Below are positions 58,700 through 64,000 of a stretch of 64,000 nt of DNA, one piece after another. The notes under the pieces were generated by a model. The model worked only from the letters and a program-made list of their open reading frames with translations. It made no database searches and was not told the DNA's origin. Positions within the stretch are counted from its first letter, which is position 1. Each line of letters begins with the position of its first letter. The position numbers and the translations under genes were made by a program. The DNA is from Rhyzopertha dominica (taxonomy: Eukaryota > Arthropoda > Insecta > Coleoptera > Bostrichidae), in the NCBI GenBank assembly GCA_025024175.1, contig QCXZ01000137.1, forward strand, positions 68,572,680 to 68,636,679. The letters run 5' to 3'.

Positions 58700-60791
58700 G
58701 AGCCATTATATAGCAATAATAAAAGCTTGCCCCTTTGATATGTTTACAAACACGTCATAATTACAATGCAATCGTGAAATTTTGCATCACAATTCATAAT
58801 AATTACAGTATCACCAGGATTTTATTAAACCTTTTAATTAATGCGCTCAGATATATGCATAAACACATATATTACACGTGCGTCTAATTACGGTCGACTT
58901 TAACCCTTGCGTCAGAATCAATTTATATGCTATTATGTCAAGATTATCCGCGCCGGCTCTGTGCAGATTTCTTGTCAATGCACTTTGAATGTAATGCTCC
59001 CCATAAATCAGCAAAATGACTTCGAGTGACGCTTAATGGATAAACTACCATAACAAATAGGCGCTGCAGTTTAAACATCGCTATCCATCTTAATGTGAAA
59101 TCGACTTAATGATCACTGTGAAGACCAGATTACTGGCAATAAATTTTAATCGAACTGTATGCATCGAGTGTCATCAGCGAAAATAGCTTACCGTTAATAC
59201 TTATTTGAATAGGTTTTTGATGAATGGATAAACATCCTTTGGAGTATTCGCGAAGATATGCTGTGTCGTCATTTATTGGCAGTTCATAGATCTAACGCAC
59301 TGCTATTCATACTTGTAATGTAAATGTTTGGACAGTAGTTGTTAACTTCTATTGAGATAGTATCCCACATTCTTCTTCTGCAGATTTCTAAAGCCTACTT
59401 CATCCTTAATTTTATTCTTGCTGTGTATTTTGATCGCATCTCTAAGCAGCACAGATACTTCATTAATAACTCTACGGCCTATTATAATCTTGGACATGCT
59501 TAGACCTGTAATGTAATTTTGAGTAGTTCTTGTTGGATGGATGCTACTACAAAATGCGACGAGGTATGGCGTTGTTCACAGAACTTTAAAAAGCTACTTT
59601 GTTCATGACGTATTTCCATTACCATCATAAGATACCCATTAACTGATTGAATTGACATCGTAGTGTACAATGTTGTCAAATAGTTTTCGTTCACAGCATC
59701 GAGCATAGACGGTTGATGTGAGTGAATGTATTTGAAAGTGTTCGATGTATGTACAACATAACACAGCCGAAATGCATACCTATAACTATTGTACTATAAC
59801 GCATCGTAGGTATGACATGTCAGTTTGTCACTGTCAGTTTAAAAGTTAAACTTGGTAAGGCTTGGCAACAATGAAGAGATGTGACATCACACTAATAGAT
59901 GACGTAACGTTAAAGCTCTGTGAACAGCTCTGTACTTGATTCATTCGTGACGCTATATTGTATACTACTTTGGTTTGACAATGAGTTACAGATATAGAAG
60001 TTATGGAACTGTTTATTACATGATCCCTAGTTAACAAGCTACCAAATTTGCTTAAAACAAAATGAATTGATTATTTAAAATGATAGTTGTACTAATTATT
60101 AAATAACATGGTAGAATTGAAAGACCGAATTTGTCAGACTACTTTATCGAAAAACATTTATGGTTAACAATTAACACAGACAAGTATATCTATGATATTC
60201 AATTAGAAGAAATTTTGCGGTTTGGCATTTGTTTATACGGTTATAATTAAACTCTATGTTGGTGAAAATGTCCCTGCACACTAATTTATTTATTTTTGCT
60301 GGTGAATTATTCTTTTACTTTTTACTACTAAGAAATAAGTCAAATGTAAGTTTGTCTAAAACAAGACACAAAAATCAAAATTGTCTTTTTTGAGTGTTTT
60401 ATTGAATAAACCTATTCGACTCGATTAATTGGAAAAGCAGATTATACACGGTGGTCTTTTTAAAACCTTACAATACAATGTTTGGTAAACTGCCGATTAT
60501 GTATAGAAAATTAAATTTGGGGTGATGCAAAAGTACTTGGGGGACACTATTTGACATTATTATTAACCTCTTAACCCTTCCCCCTTTTTAGGGGTGTGGG
60601 TAACTGTTAAATGATTATTTTCAGTTTTGAAATTTTCAGAAAGAGCTACGTTAATAATCAAAACACAATTTAATATCAGTATGTTCTATTAACCACATGA
60701 AAAATACTCTAATGCTAAGGTGTGTAGCCGTGCCCAAACAAGTCACTAGGCTCGCTATCCCTATATCAAAATGCCAGTAATCTGGTATTTT
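58700..60791. other. Mostly featureless; LINE traces near 59.0-59.5 kb
   Basis: On the minus strand near 59200 IFADDTRCIQFD resembles the LINE RT active-site block. A minus frame near 59495-59375 may be a downstream part of the same relic. Nothing else is supported. Confidence 0.35.
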
Positions 60792-61206
60792 GCTTCATTA
60801 ATGTCATTTAACTTGATTTTTGACGCGAGTGTGATGGCACATATTAAATTTTAGTTAAAGTTACAGGTATGAGGTCATACAAAATGGTATCTAAAGGTGT
60901 AAAAATTTTATTTTCTTTATAGATGTCGTTGAGTGCAATTTTTGATGCTGAGTATGATTATACACGTAAATTTGGACTATGTTAGACTACAAAGGCCATG
61001 TACCATGATACCTAAAGGTTTGAAATTTAGATTTTGTTTCAAAGGAGTCGTTGAACGTGATCTTTGATGTTGAGTATGATGTTTAAATGTTAAATTTGGA
61101 AGGTACAAAACTCGATATTGCTTCATAGGTGTCATTAAACATGATTTTCGATGCTGAAAAGCTATGAACAACTATGAAAGGCATGGACCATAGTACCTAA
61201 TTTATG
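60792..61206. repeat. Degenerate 122-bp tandem repeat, about 3.5 units
   Basis: Units start at 60792, 60914, 61036 and 61120 (spacing 122, 122 and 84). Each holds the order GTCrTTrAr, a TTTGAyGyTGA-like block, and, in most units, an ACCATrrTACCTAA-like block. The third unit has an internal deletion. Divergence between units is high, so the array is old. Confidence 0.65.
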
Positions 61207-62374
61207 ATAAAGACCGGTGGGTTGTGCTGGTAACACTTGTGTATATGTAATTTGATTAATCACCTGTTTCTTATATATTGCCTTGTACCACAGGACCATC
61301 CGGTATGTACTACTACTTTATTTATACCATACTAGCTAACATACGGCTACTGCGTTTGTTTTGCGCATTTCTCATAAGTGCCTATCATATTACAGATTAC
61401 ACCAATTAAACTATTTGTTTATGAAAAGCGCTTTGCTAAATGTTCAACAATAATAAAAAGCCAGGCGGTCTTAAATCCCCAACAAAAAAAATCGTTTCTG
61501 TAAACAAAATTTGCAACGTAAATATTAGCATTCTATTTGCGTGTGATATAAGATATATTGAGTGCTGCAAACACTGATTATACAAAACTGTACTGAAAAA
61601 TTACAAAAAATGTCCAGATAACCCTGTTCAACGAGAATAATTTTAATTATAAAACGTATTGCTATTGTAGGCTACAAAACACGCACAAACCTACGCTTCA
61701 TATTGAGTGTTGCTTTACAGCGTACTTGTTCATTCAGGTTTTCCAATTAACATAACCAGCACAATACCACTGCAAGTATGCGTTGGCGGATGTATAGTAT
61801 GTGTTGAAACAATTATTAACGTACATAACAGCTAGATGCTTGAACGCAGAATGCTAAAGCACGCAACACAAACATCATAAACCGTTCATTAATACCAGTT
61901 TTCATTCATTTCAAGTGAATACATTCTGCATACTTATATGCATCTGGTGATGAATAAACCCCATTTACGCGTTGTTGATACGATATAGCGTGATTTTATG
62001 ACATTATTCCTTTTTGAGCTTTTAAATAGAACGTTTTATTAACTTCCCAACCAAGAAATTGCTCATATTGGTAATGCGTTTAGTAATTTGATTTCATCTT
62101 AATATTTTTCGTAAATTGATACTATACGATACGATACGAGTACAAAAAGCATGTATTTTATAACACACTTGAAAACAACGACTGTAACTGGTGATTGTCT
62201 CAATAGTACAATCTCAATACAAATTGCTCAGCTGTTTGCTTTTTAGAATTTTGAATCAAAATATCTTAACATGGAAACTTTTTGTCACCTCTAACCAATA
62301 GCATTGCACTAATACGCTCTTTCTAAACAACTACTTGGAATAGTAAGACAATCGTATGATATTGTGTTAGTCTA
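61207..62374. other. No feature recognised
   Basis: AT-rich, no supported feature. Confidence 0.45.
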
Positions 62375-62440
62375 TAGCTTCTTCAGGTGTATCCCAGGGC
62401 TCAGTACTAGGGATTATTGTTTCCAATGTACAGTATGTGG
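62375..62440 (+). pseudogene. LINE reverse transcriptase scrap
   Basis: The plus frame reads ASSGVSQGSVLGIIV, matching the RT block SGVPQGSVLGPLLF. Nothing else of the element is preserved nearby. Confidence 0.5.
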
Positions 62441-63224
62441 CCAAGAGAAGACTGGACAACATGGGGATGTCGCAAATTGAAAAAGTACAAACAGAGTCCT
62501 AATCAAGGGGTCAATATTATGATGTAGACTGTAGAGAAACACTAAACTCCATTTACTTACGGAGAAACCCAAAATTTTTGATATTTTTTTGCTGAAATTT
62601 ATATAAAGTGGTGCATAAACATTCTTTTTGTCACTTCTACTCTACAAGATAGCATTCAAAATTTTTCGGTAAATCGTGTGTTGTGCGTATGTATTGAATC
62701 CCTGACAAAATCAATCATGAAGAAAAATGTGATATGTTATTCTGCTACATCTTATGCCGAAGAAATTGTATAGAAGCGAACATCATTATTAAACAAATCA
62801 CTAAACAAATATCAGAACGAGGACAACCTGACAAAATCAATTTTTAAGCGTTTAGTTTCTTATATAAAACAATACGTTTCAGTTAAAAAAAAATGTGTTG
62901 TCTCAAAAAAATCATTACAGTACCAAGTGTTACAATCTATTATTGAATCCAGATACAGATCTAGAAATATTAATGGGAATAACTAAATACCAGACTGGAG
63001 TAGTTAAATCTACAGTTTAGTTCATTTAAGAATTTTAACCTTCTAAATTTTGAATTTTGTCAAAGACTAATGTAAGATAATACTGTGTGTAAGAAGAGTG
63101 ACAATATTCCTTCTAATCAGTTTCCAAGTAAATGTATTTAAATTTTAGTCGAGTTATTGAAGTAATTTTTTGAAAACAAGGAAGTGCTAAAAGCATTTGA
63201 TATATTACTCCTGAAAATTTGAGT

Positions 63225-64000
63225 AGTGAAATAAATCTTCGTGGATTTTCTGCAAGGCGACTTAAAACATCTNCTGTGAAATAAAAGCCCAAATTATTTA
63301 TATGTTTTCTATGTACACTGATCATACAAAGCCCCTTTATTACTAATTCAGTTATTGTTGAACTCAGTTAGGTGAGGCGCATTCAGTTGTATTGCTCTCG
63401 CTTTTAACAAAAGATGAGTTGATACATTTTATTTGGGAGAAGATCCATGATCCACATAATGTATAATAACATACGAAGTACCGAAGGAACATAAATTTCA
63501 CCTTACAAGTTCCACAAATTGGACCACGATTTCTGATTCAGAATTAGCACACTTCAAGGACTAATGCATTAGCCGATGCGCTTTTAGTACAGTTTCAACT
63601 TCTCACACCAGAAGCTTTAGAAATTGAAGCTAGGAGTTCATATGTATAGGTGCTAAAAATACAATTGTAATAATTTTTACTCCCCAGAGAAAGAGACTCG
63701 ATGGATAACTAACATTATTAAAACTCAGAATGACAAATGCCTCAGCATTATGCGTCAAGCTAACCTTCTTAGATCGCCAGTACATTGCTCTCAAAAATTA
63801 ATTGACTTTCATAAACGTGAGTTCGGATAAATTTTTAGTTTTTTTTGTTTTTTGTATTAATTGTTAAAATGTAATGTGCATTTAGAAATTTGGTACAAAA
63901 GTTAAAGTTATCACCGAATATACATATGACAGATTCTGGTGCCATTCCATATAACAGTAGTTAGTTGAACAAAACAAAGGAAAATGTAGAAGAGCTGAAC
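63225..64000 (-). mobile_element. 12-bp-TIR repeat family, copy D (cut by window edge)
   Basis: It starts within the segment shared with copy C (CGTGGATTTTCTGCAAGGCG), continues through AAAGATGAGTTGATACATTT as in copies A, B and C, and runs to the window edge with blocks matching 1540-1735 of copy A. Its orientation is the same as A. The family terminus on the left is missing. Confidence 0.75.

Overview
This window looks like a piece of an arthropod nuclear genome, probably an insect. It is AT-rich, has no operon-like gene packing and no long intact host gene, and is filled with decayed transposable elements of families common in insects: irritans-like mariner, Tc1-like, hAT, Penelope-like, CR1/Jockey-type and RTE-type LINEs, and a Ty3/gypsy LTR element. 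The species cannot be named from the sequence. The open frames that I recognise as protein coding are transposon derived. A few short frames could be host exons, but nothing proves it.

Layout. 1-1914: copy A of a dispersed family with 12-bp terminal inverted repeats and G-runs just inside the ends; other copies lie near 3.5 kb, 36.8-38.1 kb, 41.1-41.4 kb and at the right edge. 3-5 kb: Penelope-like tail motifs, an inverted repeat, and a LINE 3' end with a (TTA)n tail. 5.8-6.7 kb: a 972-bp inverted-repeat element carrying a degenerate THAP-domain exon. 7.8-9.3 kb: LINE and Tc1-like remnants. 11.8-13.4 kb: a Penelope-like element with RT and GIY-YIG remnants. 16-19 kb: LINE scraps, one copy of a paired repeat, and a mariner C-terminus. 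19-23 kb: nothing recognised. 23.2-25.6 kb: a hairpin, a small inverted-repeat element, a 1.07-kb element with very long inverted repeats, and a degraded tRNA-like repeat. 28.2-30.3 kb: the best preserved LINE. 30.2-32.9 kb: (TA)n and (ATT)51 microsatellites, a complete tRNA-Thr-like fold, and a second Penelope-like remnant beside a LINE fragment.

35.2-38.1 kb: the second copy of the paired repeat, a transposase pseudogene, and copy B of the 12-bp-TIR family. 43.6-46.8 kb: two small inverted-repeat elements and a 1226-bp non-autonomous hAT-type element with a perfect 8-bp target duplication. 48.9-49.4 kb: RTE-type LINE pieces around a Penelope-like hairpin. 50.9-52.2 kb: a hAT remnant inserted inside a small inverted-repeat element. 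54.6-55.6 kb: a mariner pseudogene.

56,341-58,533: a complete young LTR element with identical 201-bp LTRs and a 4-bp target duplication. It encodes only an RS-rich protein and a Ty3-type integrase, with no protease, reverse transcriptase or RNase H. This is the most unusual unit in the window. The rest, up to copy D at the right edge, holds LINE scraps and a degenerate 122-bp tandem repeat.

The pieces do not form a pathway. They are layers of independent insertions. The LTR element is the youngest by structure (identical LTRs, intact integrase frame); the LINE, mariner and Penelope-like copies carry many stops and frameshifts and are old.
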